NCBI GenBank assembly: GCA_964588305.1
Contig: CAZPOP010000018.1
Location: forward strand, 1 to 64,000
DNA from: SM1-73 sp964588305
GTDB taxonomy: Bacteria > Zixibacteria > MSB-5A5 > SM1-73
Length of the DNA: 64,000 nt
Direction: 5' to 3'
Part shown: piece by piece, positions 53,022-61,343 of the stretch
Layout: every line of letters starts with the position of its first letter
Position numbering within the stretch: the stretch's first letter is position 1
Program-made: the position numbers and the translations under genes
The notes under the pieces: model-generated
Told to the model about the DNA's origin: nothing
Seen by the model: the letters and a program-made list of their open reading frames with translations, nothing else
Databases searched by the model: none

Positions 53022-53397
53022 GAGCGTAGAGTATAAAGTCAAGAGTCTAGAGTATAAAACGGGAGGGCTTGTCTTTTCTTTACTTCGATCAGTAGAGAGA
53101 ACCTACTGTGGTTGCCCAATTCATTTCGCGTTTTCTTGTACGTCACCCGCGCCGTCTCCATGATGGAACGTCTTAAGGTATCGCACAAGGTCTCCGTTGC
53201 CAAGGAGAGGAATAGAGGAGTACGAAGTCGAGAGAATCATCTCCTCTTGCTTTCTGCTGGCATTCTACAAGCAGTATTGCAGATGTTTCTTTCATACGAC
53301 TCAGGTATGTAAAAAATAAGAGTTGACAAACAGAAGTAAATTCGTAAATTTCTTTCTTCGGTTAACAGCGTCTTTTGAAGGGAGATAGAAAGGCAAC
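53022..53397. other. intergenic stretch with microrepeats and a promoter
   Basis: Begins with AGAG(T)-type imperfect repeats (GAGAGCGTAGAGTATAAAG, AGAGTCTAGAGTATAAAAC). The middle shows no convincing gene. A promoter for the next gene is at 53323-53350. Confidence 0.5.
53323..53350 (+). promoter_or_regulatory. sigma-70-like promoter for the sugar nucleotidyltransferase gene
   Basis: TTGACA (53323-53328), 16-base spacer, TAAATT (53345-53350). Start about 53357, some 40 bases before the ATG. Confidence 0.55.
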
Positions 53398-54381
53398 ATG
53401 AAAGTAATAATCCCGGTAGCCGGAATAGGAACCAGATTGAGGCCGCATACCCATACCGCCCCCAAAGGACTTCTGCACGTGGCGGGAAAGCCCATCCTGG
53501 GACATATTCTGGATGCCTTGAAACAGGTGAAGATTGATGAGGTGATTTTTATCATCGGCTTCATGGGAGGGCAAATCGTAGAATATGTCAATAGAAACTA
53601 CAGGTTCAAATCGAAGTTTATAGAACAAAAGGAACTCAAGGGATTGGGATACGCCATCTGGTTAGCTAGCCCGGAGATCAAGAAGGCTGAACCGGTCTTG
53701 ATAGTCTTGGGAGATACAATTTTCGAGACGGATCTTGCTCCCGTGCTCCGGGGCAGATTCGATGCTCTGGGAACGAAAAGCGTGGACGATCCTCGTAGAT
53801 TCGGCATAGTGGAGATGGAAAGAGGGTTTGCCAAAAAGCTCGTGGAAAAACCGGACAAGCCCACCAGCAACCTGGCGGTGGTCGGAGTGTACTATATCAG
53901 AAGCACCGAGGCCTTCAAGCAATCGTTGAAAGAAGTCGTCGAGAAGAACATAACGACCAAAAACGAATATCAACTGACCGACGCTCTGCAGTTGATGATT
54001 AATCAGGGGACCAAGTTTAAGACCTTTGATATTACCGGCTGGTATGATTGCGGCAAGCCGGAGACCCTGCTTGAAACCAACCGACATCTTTTGTCCAGGA
54101 TAAAATCAGCTCTTAGGTTGAAAGGTTCGGTAGTCATCCCGCCGGTTTTCGTGTCCAGGACCGCAAGGGTGGAGAATTCGATTTTAGGTCCTTATGTCTC
54201 CGTGGCTGATAAGGCGGTGATAAGAAACTCCATCATAAGAGATTCAATTATCAGTGAACGGGCAGAGGTAAACAACTCCCGTCTTCAATCTTCCTTGATC
54301 GGGAACCACGCCGCGGTACACGGGGTGTTTCATCATCTAAACGTAGGAGATTCATCTGAAATCGGATATTCAGGATATTGA
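53398..54381 (+). CDS. sugar-phosphate nucleotidyltransferase with left-handed beta-helix end
   Basis: 327 residues. The nucleotidyltransferase domain starts MKVIIPVAGIGTRLRPHTHTAPKGLLHVAGKPI (nucleotide-binding GxGTRL and the K in PKGL), with ILGD as the metal site and NEYQLTDALQLMINQG. The last ~75 residues are hexapeptide-like repeats (ARVENSILGPYVSVADKAVIRNSIIRDSII) of a beta-helix. This is the glucose-1-phosphate thymidylyltransferase or archaeal GlmU-like layout; which sugar and nucleotide cannot be told. Stand-alone transcription unit ahead of metK. Confidence 0.85.
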   Translation: MKVIIPVAGIGTRLRPHTHTAPKGLLHVAGKPILGHILDALKQVKIDEVIFIIGFMGGQIVEYVNRNYRFKSKFIEQKELKGLGYAIWLASPEIKKAEPVLIVLGDTIFETDLAPVLRGRFDALGTKSVDDPRRFGIVEMERGFAKKLVEKPDKPTSNLAVVGVYYIRSTEAFKQSLKEVVEKNITTKNEYQLTDALQLMINQGTKFKTFDITGWYDCGKPETLLETNRHLLSRIKSALRLKGSVVIPPVFVSRTARVENSILGPYVSVADKAVIRNSIIRDSIISERAEVNNSRLQSSLIGNHAAVHGVFHHLNVGDSSEIGYSGY

Positions 54382-54501
54382 AATCAAGGCCTCACTCCCG
54401 AAGTCTAGACTGTTCGAAAAAGTTTTCACATAGGACTCACAACTAGTGACCAATCCAAAAATCGACGTAATGAATCGAAACTCTCAGTCAAGGAGAAAAA
54501 C

Positions 54502-55668
54502 ATGGTATCTGGGAAGAATTTCCTTTTCACTTCTGAATCTGTAGCCGAGGGCCATCCGGATAAGGTGTGCGATCGGATTTCGGATGCGGTACTGGACGAG
54601 GTGATAAGCCAGGATCCGAATGGCAGGGTAGCTTGCGAAGCCTTCATCACCGTGGGCCTGGTCATCGTGGGGGGCGAGATAACCACTACAGGTTATGTGG
54701 ACCTTCCCCGACTGGTGCGCAATCTCATAAAAAAGATCGGCTATACGGATGCCAAGTACGGTTTTAACTACTCGAGCTGTGCCATCTTGAATGCCATAGG
54801 TTCCCAGTCTCCGGATATTGCACAAGGGGTGGACGTTGGAGGGGCGGGAGATCAGGGGCTGATGATCGGGTATGCCTGCAACGAGACCCCGGAGCTCATG
54901 CCCATGCCTGTTATGTTGGCACACAAACTCTGCATGAGGTTAGCCCAGGTGAGGAAACAGAAAACCCTGCCATACCTCGGTCCCGATGGAAAATCCCAGG
55001 TTACGGTTGAATACGTTAATGGAGATCCGGTGCGGGTGGACACCATAATCTTAGCCTGCCAGCATACCGAGGAGATATTGGACGGGACCGGGAAACTCAT
55101 AACTCAGAAGGCAAGACATGAAATAATCGAAAACGTGGTCAGGCCGGTAATCGAGCCAAGACTTCTGGATGAGAAAACCAAGTACTTTGTCAATGCCACC
55201 GGCAAATTCGTTATCGGCGGACCTCAATCTGACACTGGAATGACCGGCAGAAAAATAATCGTCGACACTTACGGTGGAAGGATTCCTCACGGGGGTGGAG
55301 CCTTCTCCGGGAAGGACCCCACCAAGGTGGACCGCTCCGCTTCCTATATGGCACGTTACATTGCCAAGAATATGGTAGCCGCAGGCCTGGCGGACAAGTT
55401 TATGATCCAATTAGCTTACGTGATTGGAGAGGCTGATCCCGTCTCCATCATGGTGAACACCTTTGACACCGGAAAGGTTTCAAATGAGAAAATGCTGGAG
55501 TTGATAAAAAAGCACTTTCAGCTTACTCCCCGGGGGATCATTGAGATGCTGAACCTGCGGAGACCTATTTATACGGAGACCTCAGCCTTTGGTCACTTCG
55601 GCAGAAACGAACCCAATTTCACCTGGGAGAGAACAGACAAGGTGGAAGATTTGAAAAGAGATGCTTAA
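54502..55668 (+). CDS. metK: S-adenosylmethionine synthetase
   Basis: 388 residues, normal length. It makes SAM from methionine and ATP. Signatures: TSESVAEGHPDKVCDRISDAVLD, GGAGDQGLMIGYACNETPELMPMP, GGGAFSGKDPTKVDRSA, FVIGGPQSDTGMTGRKIIVDTYGG. AAGGAG precedes the ATG. Upstream (54382-54501) no SAM riboswitch is recognised. ahcY follows after a repeat-bearing gap of 114 bases, a usual SAM-cycle pairing. Confidence 0.96.
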   Translation: MVSGKNFLFTSESVAEGHPDKVCDRISDAVLDEVISQDPNGRVACEAFITVGLVIVGGEITTTGYVDLPRLVRNLIKKIGYTDAKYGFNYSSCAILNAIGSQSPDIAQGVDVGGAGDQGLMIGYACNETPELMPMPVMLAHKLCMRLAQVRKQKTLPYLGPDGKSQVTVEYVNGDPVRVDTIILACQHTEEILDGTGKLITQKARHEIIENVVRPVIEPRLLDEKTKYFVNATGKFVIGGPQSDTGMTGRKIIVDTYGGRIPHGGGAFSGKDPTKVDRSASYMARYIAKNMVAAGLADKFMIQLAYVIGEADPVSIMVNTFDTGKVSNEKMLELIKKHFQLTPRGIIEMLNLRRPIYTETSAFGHFGRNEPNFTWERTDKVEDLKRDA

Positions 55669-55673
55669 AGAGC

Positions 55674-55742
55674 CTGGAGTGTAAGCCTATAGGCTTATCT
55701 GCTTTCCCCGTCCAGCCCTGAAGCCGAAGCTCTAGACTCCAG
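55674..55742. repeat. palindromic repeat (CTGGAGT...ACTCCAG family)
   Basis: Ends CTGGAGT/ACTCCAG enclosing GTAAGCC-TAT-AGGCTTAT. Same family as 52644-52697; begins five bases after the metK stop. Confidence 0.7.
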
Positions 55743-55782
55743 TGACGGAATCCTCCTAATTCACCAAAAAAGGAAAAGGAAT

Positions 55783-57039
55783 ATGAAATACCACATAAAA
55801 GATCGCAACTTAGCCAAACATGGTAAGCTGCGGATTGAATGGGCCGAGAGAAACATGCCCGTCTTAAGATTGATTCGTGAGAGATTTGCCAAGCAAAAGC
55901 CGTTGAAGGGTGTGAAAATCTCGGCCTGCCTGCACGTTACTACCGAGACAGCCAATCTCATGCGTACCTTGACCACCGGCGGAGCAAAGGTGACGCTGTG
56001 CGCCTCCAATCCTTTATCCACCCAGGATGACGTGGCTGCATCGTTGGTGAAGGACTACAACATCCCTGTCTTCTCCATCAGGGGCGAGACCAACCGGATT
56101 TACTATCAACACATCAACAGCGCGCTGGATATCGAACCAGACATCACCATGGATGACGGAGCAGACTTAGTCTCCACCCTGCATGCTTCCCGCAAGAAGC
56201 TTTTGAAGAACGTGATCGGCGGAACAGAGGAGACCACCACCGGGGTGGTTCGTTTGAGAAGCATGGAAAAACACGGCGTTTTGAAGTGTCCTTTGATTGC
56301 GGTCAACGATTCCAAGACCAAGCATTTTTTCGATAACCGCTACGGCACCGGACAATCCACCGTGGATGGGATTTTGCGTGCCACCAATTTCCTTCTGGCC
56401 GGGTCCAAGGTGGTGACGGCGGGTTACGGTTGGTGCGGTCGTGGATTTGCCACCAGGGCTAAGGGAATGGGTGCGGACGTGATCGTCACTGAGGTCGATC
56501 CTTTGAAGGCCATCGAGGCGGCCATGGATGGCTTCAGGGTTATGCCCATGGCAGAAGCGGCCAAGATCGGCGACATCTTCTGCACCCTGACCGGCGATAT
56601 CAACGTGATCCGGCCTGAGCATTTCAGGATGATGAAGGACAACGCCGTGGTCTGCAACGCCGGGCATTTCAATGTGGAGATCGATATACCCGGTCTGGAG
56701 AAGATAGCCAAAAGAAAAAGACAGATACGAGAATTCGTCAGCGAATATACTCTGAGAAACGGGAAAAGAATAAACCTTTTGGCCGATGGACGTTTAGTTA
56801 ACCTCTCTGCGGCTGAAGGTCATCCTGCCTGCGTTATGGATATGTCCTTTGCCAACCAGGCCCTCTCCGCCGAGTATCTGGTCAATCACGGGAAGGGACT
56901 GGAGAATCGAGTCTATGGCGTTCCTGAGAAGATAGATTCCGAGATCGCCCGTCTGAAGTTAAAATCGATGGGCGTGAAAGTCGATAAGTTGACTCCTGAA
57001 CAGAAGGAGTATTTGGGTTCGTGGGAAATGGGAACATAA
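55783..57039 (+). CDS. ahcY: adenosylhomocysteinase
   Basis: 418 residues. It splits S-adenosylhomocysteine to adenosine and homocysteine, completing the SAM cycle with metK. Features: the substrate part SACLHVTTETANLMRTLTTGGA, DDGADLVS, NRYGTGQSTVDGILRATN and the NAD-binding GYGWCGRGFATRAKGMGADVIVTEVDP. The C-terminus (PEQKEYLGSWEMGT) is of the shorter archaeal/Thermotoga-type without the KPDHYRY tail. Confidence 0.95.
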   Translation: MKYHIKDRNLAKHGKLRIEWAERNMPVLRLIRERFAKQKPLKGVKISACLHVTTETANLMRTLTTGGAKVTLCASNPLSTQDDVAASLVKDYNIPVFSIRGETNRIYYQHINSALDIEPDITMDDGADLVSTLHASRKKLLKNVIGGTEETTTGVVRLRSMEKHGVLKCPLIAVNDSKTKHFFDNRYGTGQSTVDGILRATNFLLAGSKVVTAGYGWCGRGFATRAKGMGADVIVTEVDPLKAIEAAMDGFRVMPMAEAAKIGDIFCTLTGDINVIRPEHFRMMKDNAVVCNAGHFNVEIDIPGLEKIAKRKRQIREFVSEYTLRNGKRINLLADGRLVNLSAAEGHPACVMDMSFANQALSAEYLVNHGKGLENRVYGVPEKIDSEIARLKLKSMGVKVDKLTPEQKEYLGSWEMGT

Positions 57040-57218
57040 AGCCAGATTCATTTATAGTATTATTGGAGTTTCAAGTCTGTCCAGAAATCTTTGAACTTGT
57101 GTGTAGATTTGTTTAGATCACGAGAGCTTTTCCTTCCGGATGAGTTTTAAGATACGGCAGCCTTGATCTCTGGTTCCTTTATTAGGTTCAGTTTTCTGAC
57201 CTTTCATTGATTTTCCTC

Positions 57219-57246
57219 TTGACTGAACTGAAGTTTTGTTTATCTT
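57219..57246 (+). promoter_or_regulatory. sigma-70-like promoter for the SBBP-dockerin gene
   Basis: TTGACT (57219-57224), 16 bases, TATCTT (57241-57246); start near 57254, about 80 bases before the ATG. Confidence 0.45.
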
Positions 57247-57335
57247 TTAAATATCCAAGCTTGCTGAAGGGGCAGATGGGGCAAGGGGTTTGGTATTTTT
57301 ATTATGCAAAATAACTCGCAAATCTCGAAGGTGTT

Positions 57336-58844
57336 ATGTTAAAACGTTTTTCCATAACGGCTCTCTTTGGGATAGTCTTTTTGGTTTTCTGGGCTGTGCC
57401 TGCTTTAGCTGGTATCTTTGCGAAGACCGCTTGGGTGGCAGAATACGATGGACTAGGAGACCAATGGGATCAGGCTCTTGCTATAGCCGTAGACGATTCT
57501 GCCAACGTGTATGTGACAGGAACAAGCGCGACTATAAAATATGATACTGACGGAAATCAATTATGGTTCGGGTCCTGGGGCGGTGCTAGGATTGCCTTAG
57601 ATGTTTCTAACAGTGTTTGTGCGACTGGAGGAGATCAAGATTATTGTACTATAAGGTACTATCCTGATGGAGATACTGCCTGGGTCAGAATATATGATGG
57701 GGCAAATTCAACTGATATGGCTTGGGACGTAGCCGCAGATGATTCCGGCAACGTGTATGTAACCGGACTCAGTGGTGGTAGTGGGACATACTCTGACTAC
57801 GCCACCGTAAAATATGACTCATCCGGGAATGAGCTTTGGGTAGCAAGATACAATGGAGAAGGGAACAGACGGGACGAGGCTCACGCCATAGCTCTAGATG
57901 GTTCTGGCAGCGTATATGTGACAGGAAAGAGTGAACAAACCGACGTATATCCGTACAACTATGACTATGTTACCATAAAATACGATGCGGGAGGGGATGA
58001 GGTTTGGAAAAGAACCTACCATGGGCCGGATGACTACGGGTGGGATATAGCCAATGCCATAGCTGTAGATGGTTCGGGCAAGGTATATGTGACAGGACAG
58101 GACTCCAAGAGTGACACATACTATGACTACGCCACCGTAAAATACGACGAAAACGGCAATGAGCTTTGGGTGGCAAGATATAATGGACCGGGGAACGGAA
58201 ATGATTACGGTTATGACTTAGCCGTAGATAGCTTTGGCAATGTGTATGTTACCGGGACTAGTGACGATTTTGACACAGACTATAACAGAGACTATGCCAC
58301 CATAAAATATGACAAAGACGGGAATGAGCTTTGGGTGGCGAGATATAATGGACCGGGGAATGGATTCGACAGCGCATATCGCATAGCCATAGACGACTCT
58401 GGCAATATCTATGTAACCGGAGCAAGTGAGGGCGACGGAACAGAGGAGGATTGCGCCACCGTAAGATATGACTCATCCGGGAATCAGATTTGGGTGGCAA
58501 GATATAATGGACCAGGAGATGGGCTGGATGTCGGCAGCGACATAGCCTTAGATGATTCTGGCAATGTCTATGTGACCGGATGGGGTTCTATTAGTGCCAA
58601 CGATCGTTACTATGCAACCATAAAGTATGTACAGACTTATTATTTATGTGGGGATGCTAATGGAGATGGAATAGTTGATATAGCCGATGTGGTATATCTG
58701 ATAGATTACCTGTTTATAAGTGGAGCTGCCCCTGAGCCCTCCGTAGCGGGGGATGCCAATTGCGATGGGATGATTGATATAGCGGATATAGTCTATATGA
58801 TAAATTCTCTTTTCCTCGGAGGATCGGAACCAGGCCGTCAATAA
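57336..58844 (+). CDS. secreted SBBP beta-propeller protein with dockerin pair
   Basis: 502 residues. Signal peptide (ITALFGIVFLVFWAVPALA), then eight SBBP units (WVARYNGPG...DDSGNVYVTG...DYATVKYD), the second degenerate. The end is a dockerin pair: GDANGDGIVDIADVVYLID and GDANCDGMIDIADIVYMIN. The propeller is the same type as in the 33125-34822 protein, which ends in a sorting domain instead. Repeats also resemble one another in DNA. Function unknown; secreted. Confidence 0.85.
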   Translation: MLKRFSITALFGIVFLVFWAVPALAGIFAKTAWVAEYDGLGDQWDQALAIAVDDSANVYVTGTSATIKYDTDGNQLWFGSWGGARIALDVSNSVCATGGDQDYCTIRYYPDGDTAWVRIYDGANSTDMAWDVAADDSGNVYVTGLSGGSGTYSDYATVKYDSSGNELWVARYNGEGNRRDEAHAIALDGSGSVYVTGKSEQTDVYPYNYDYVTIKYDAGGDEVWKRTYHGPDDYGWDIANAIAVDGSGKVYVTGQDSKSDTYYDYATVKYDENGNELWVARYNGPGNGNDYGYDLAVDSFGNVYVTGTSDDFDTDYNRDYATIKYDKDGNELWVARYNGPGNGFDSAYRIAIDDSGNIYVTGASEGDGTEEDCATVRYDSSGNQIWVARYNGPGDGLDVGSDIALDDSGNVYVTGWGSISANDRYYATIKYVQTYYLCGDANGDGIVDIADVVYLIDYLFISGAAPEPSVAGDANCDGMIDIADIVYMINSLFLGGSEPGRQ

Positions 58845-59202
58845 TGAGAATCAGCTTTAGGGGTTCGATTTATCGAACCCGATAACCACAAGACATAAGA
58901 AAATTTATAAAGAGGAGTATTCATCCTATCTCTACTGCTTTGCCTTGACCAAAATCACGACCCCCCACAACAGCAAAAACAATATTCTCACCGAAACGAA
59001 TAATCTAAATGAAGCTCCCGAAAAGGAAACTTTCCTTCGCGAGAAGCGTAAAGATATTTGTAACATCTAGGTTGAAGAGTCGTCTTTGAATTCTAAGGAT
59101 ATCCAGTGGACTCGATGTTCCGATCTCTGCAAAGCATCTCAAAATCATTCGTTTTTCTGACGAGTTCTAACTCTAATTCGAACTAGTTAGAGGAGGTAGA
59201 AA
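58845..59202. other. intergenic stretch with a palindrome
   Basis: GGGTTCGAT-TT-ATCGAACCC (58861-58880) is a 9-bp perfect inverted repeat just past the stop codon, without a U-run. The rest is AT-rich and should hold the promoter of the 59203 gene, which I could not pin down. Confidence 0.5.
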
Positions 59203-60423
59203 ATGAGAAGGATTACTCTTGTCATAATTTTTCTGGCAACTCTCTTTATTCTTCTGTCTGCTTCACTCATTTACGCCCAGCGGGGAAGGATCTGTGGGGT
59301 GATCCATACCAGAGACGGCGACACGTTTGAAGGACCTATCCGCTGGGATAAAAACGAAGCATTCTGGGATGACATTCTGGATGCCACCAAGGAGCGCAAG
59401 GGCAGGCACGATGGTCGCCGCAGAGAAAAACACATTGAGATCTTTGGGATACGCATAAACTGGGATCAAGACATAGAAGAGAGCAAAGGCAGCTGCGGGA
59501 TTGAATTCGGGCACATCAGCTCACTGGAGAGACGTTCCCGCAACAGAGCCGCTCTCCTTCTGAAAAGTGGGGAGAGAGTAACTTTTTACGGGTACAGTAC
59601 CGATGTGGGTTCGGGCGTAAGAGAAATCGTGATCAACGATGTTGAAGAAGGCGAGATTTGCATGGACTGGGGCGATCTGGACGAAATCGAGTTCAAAGAA
59701 TGTGAGATGGCGAGCAAGCAGGAACGCCGGCTTTACGGCCAGGTGGAGACAAGACACGGAGAGACCTTCAAGGGCTTCATCTGTTGGGACGTGGACGAGC
59801 TTTTCGAGTCGGATATTCTGGACGGAGAGGAGAAGAGTAGGACCCGAAAGATCCCCTTCGGGAGAATAAAGGCGATCGAGAGACTATCTCGGAGCTCGGC
59901 CTGGGTATACCTTAAGAACGGAGATCAGAAGAAGCTTTCTGGCACCAACGACGTAGACAGCGGAAACCGGGGAATCTCGGTGAAAGATCCGTACTTCGGC
60001 CAGGTGACCATCGAATGGGAGGACTTCGACCGGTGCGATTTTCTAGAGGGTGGAGAGGAGTATTTGAAAACCTACGATGAGTTTGACGGCGGGCACCCCC
60101 TGTACGGAATGGTCTACGACGAGGATGGCGAAAGCTACGAAGGATACATCCGATGGGATGACGACGAAACTGAAAGCTGGGAACTTCTGGATGGTGAATA
60201 CAGAGGAGTTGAGGTGGATGTCGAGTTCGGCCAGATTGAGAGCATCGAGAGAAGGTCCTCCAACGCTGCCGAAGTCATGCTGAAAAACGGCAGCAGTTTT
60301 AGATTAGAAGATTCCAATGACGTGAATGACGAAAACAGGGGTATCTTCATAACCACCGAAGAAGGCAAGGAAATCGAGCTGGACTGGTACGATTTCGAAA
60401 AGGTGGTATTCAAGCAGAAGTAG
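59203..60423 (+). CDS. secreted acidic protein with three tandem repeat domains
   Basis: 406 residues; GGAGGT lies just before the ATG. Signal peptide LVIIFLATLFILLSASLIYA. Three copies of a ~115-residue domain start near residues 27, 175 and 297. Each has the order GxVxTxxGExFxGxIxWDxDE, ILDGE, FGxIxSIERRS, LKNG, NDVDSGNRGI and a closing strand pair ending WxDFDxVxF. The first carries a longer insert (KERKGRHDGRRREKHIEIFG). No enzyme motif is seen. The strand-IDLSEIxSLxI motif of the lipoprotein at 47653 is alike. Family not recognised; perhaps a periplasmic or surface beta-rich protein. Confidence 0.75.
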   Translation: MRRITLVIIFLATLFILLSASLIYAQRGRICGVIHTRDGDTFEGPIRWDKNEAFWDDILDATKERKGRHDGRRREKHIEIFGIRINWDQDIEESKGSCGIEFGHISSLERRSRNRAALLLKSGERVTFYGYSTDVGSGVREIVINDVEEGEICMDWGDLDEIEFKECEMASKQERRLYGQVETRHGETFKGFICWDVDELFESDILDGEEKSRTRKIPFGRIKAIERLSRSSAWVYLKNGDQKKLSGTNDVDSGNRGISVKDPYFGQVTIEWEDFDRCDFLEGGEEYLKTYDEFDGGHPLYGMVYDEDGESYEGYIRWDDDETESWELLDGEYRGVEVDVEFGQIESIERRSSNAAEVMLKNGSSFRLEDSNDVNDENRGIFITTEEGKEIELDWYDFEKVVFKQK

Positions 60424-60771
60424 TGTGTGCCCTGCGTCAGATGTTCTAGGGTTTTTTGACAAACTATAGCCTGGTCCCGGCATAAGATTCCAATAATCCA
60501 CGCTGAGCTATCAAGCTCCGCTGAGTTGCTTCCTCTCCGCCGGATTTGGAGCTTACCCACCGTTTTTGGCGGATCCTCATAAGCCTCTCATTTCCATATG
60601 ACTAAGGCAGGGACAAACCCTGTGTCAGCTCTCCGTTCGCAAAGATTTACGAATCCGCAGAGACAGGATTGAAACAGAGTAAACCCGAGAAGAATAATTC
60701 CTATGAGCATCGCATTAATTGGCAAGGACTTGAGTGCAACCAAGGCCTTTCCGGGAGAAAGATACCCTAAC

Positions 60772-60787
60772 TGGCATAGTTTTTGTT
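60772..60787 (+). promoter_or_regulatory. sigma-54 promoter candidate upstream of the peptide/regulator locus
   Basis: TGGCATAGTTTTTGTT: GG at 60773-60774, ten bases, GT at 60785-60786. Start about 60798, giving a ~230-base leader to the ATG at 61027. Nearly the same sequence as at 29663. Confidence 0.6.
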
Positions 60788-60829
60788 CGTATACTCAATT
60801 AGGGAAGCATTGGGTTGCTCTTGAAGTAA

Positions 60830-60885
60830 TTGCCAGATCCTCTTATAATCTGGCAACTGAGGGTGGCAGAACGGGGATTCTGCCA
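60830..60885 (+). other. two hairpins in the leader of the peptide gene
   Basis: TTGCCAGAT/ATCTGGCAA (60830-60838, 60848-60856) and TGGCAGAA/TTCTGCCA (60864-60871, 60878-60885). Both stems share the GCCAGA/TCTGGC core. They could be RNA structures or binding sites. Confidence 0.5.
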
Positions 60886-61026
60886 GATTGTAAGATAAGA
60901 AAATCGGAATTTGCACCTTTAGTATATTTCTTCCGAGCTGCTTGGCAAAGATAGGTATCCTGAACCGTGCTTTGTGATACTTGACTGGAATGTTCTTTCA
61001 ACACCCCTAAAGGAGGTGAACTCACG

Positions 61027-61284
61027 ATGGAAAAGAAGACTATACTCGTGATTGTCTGTGTTGCCTCACTTTTGCTCCTCACGTCATTAAATTATGGATC
61101 GGATGCGCCCCCACTTTCCGATGCTACGCCGCAGAGTGAGTCTGAGGGTCAGAATCAGCAAGATCCATGGGACCGGTATGAAGACGAGTCGACCTATCAG
61201 ACCGAAGATAAAAGCTCCGAGAGTGTTACGGTCGTTCTTGATCTTGGTTTCGGTTATGTGCTTTGGACATTCCCATCCGAGTAA
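61027..61284 (+). CDS. small secreted peptide precursor
   Basis: 85 residues; AAAGGAGGTGA precedes the ATG. Signal peptide VIVCVASLLLLTSLNYGS, then an acidic, Ser/Gln/Glu-rich stretch (DATPQSESEGQNQQDPWDRY) and a hydrophobic end VVLDLGFGYVLWTFPSE. No family recognised. It lies 59 bases ahead of a TPR/sigma-54 regulator and behind a sigma-54 promoter candidate, so it may be the regulator's signal or target (inference). Confidence 0.65.
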   Translation: MEKKTILVIVCVASLLLLTSLNYGSDAPPLSDATPQSESEGQNQQDPWDRYEDESTYQTEDKSSESVTVVLDLGFGYVLWTFPSE

Positions 61285-61343
61285 CTCACCTCTGAGGAGC
61301 CAGACAGATCAGATGCTTTCAATCATCATCCTGCAGAGGAAAG

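Larger units (their letters stand above)
60424..61026. other. 603-bp intergenic region ahead of the sigma-54 regulator locus
   Basis: Holds the sigma-54 promoter candidate at 60772 and two hairpins. The first 340 bases show nothing recognised. The plus frame at 60703-60954 spans the promoter and hairpins and is not protein-like. Confidence 0.5.

Noticed and set aside
54382..54501. SAM riboswitch upstream of metK
   Set aside because: The 120-base gap lacks the conserved cores and stems of the known SAM riboswitch classes as far as can be judged by eye, and has no terminator.
60703..60954. Plus-strand 83-residue frame upstream of the peptide gene
   Set aside because: It spans the sigma-54 promoter candidate and two hairpins, and has no ribosome site or family pattern.
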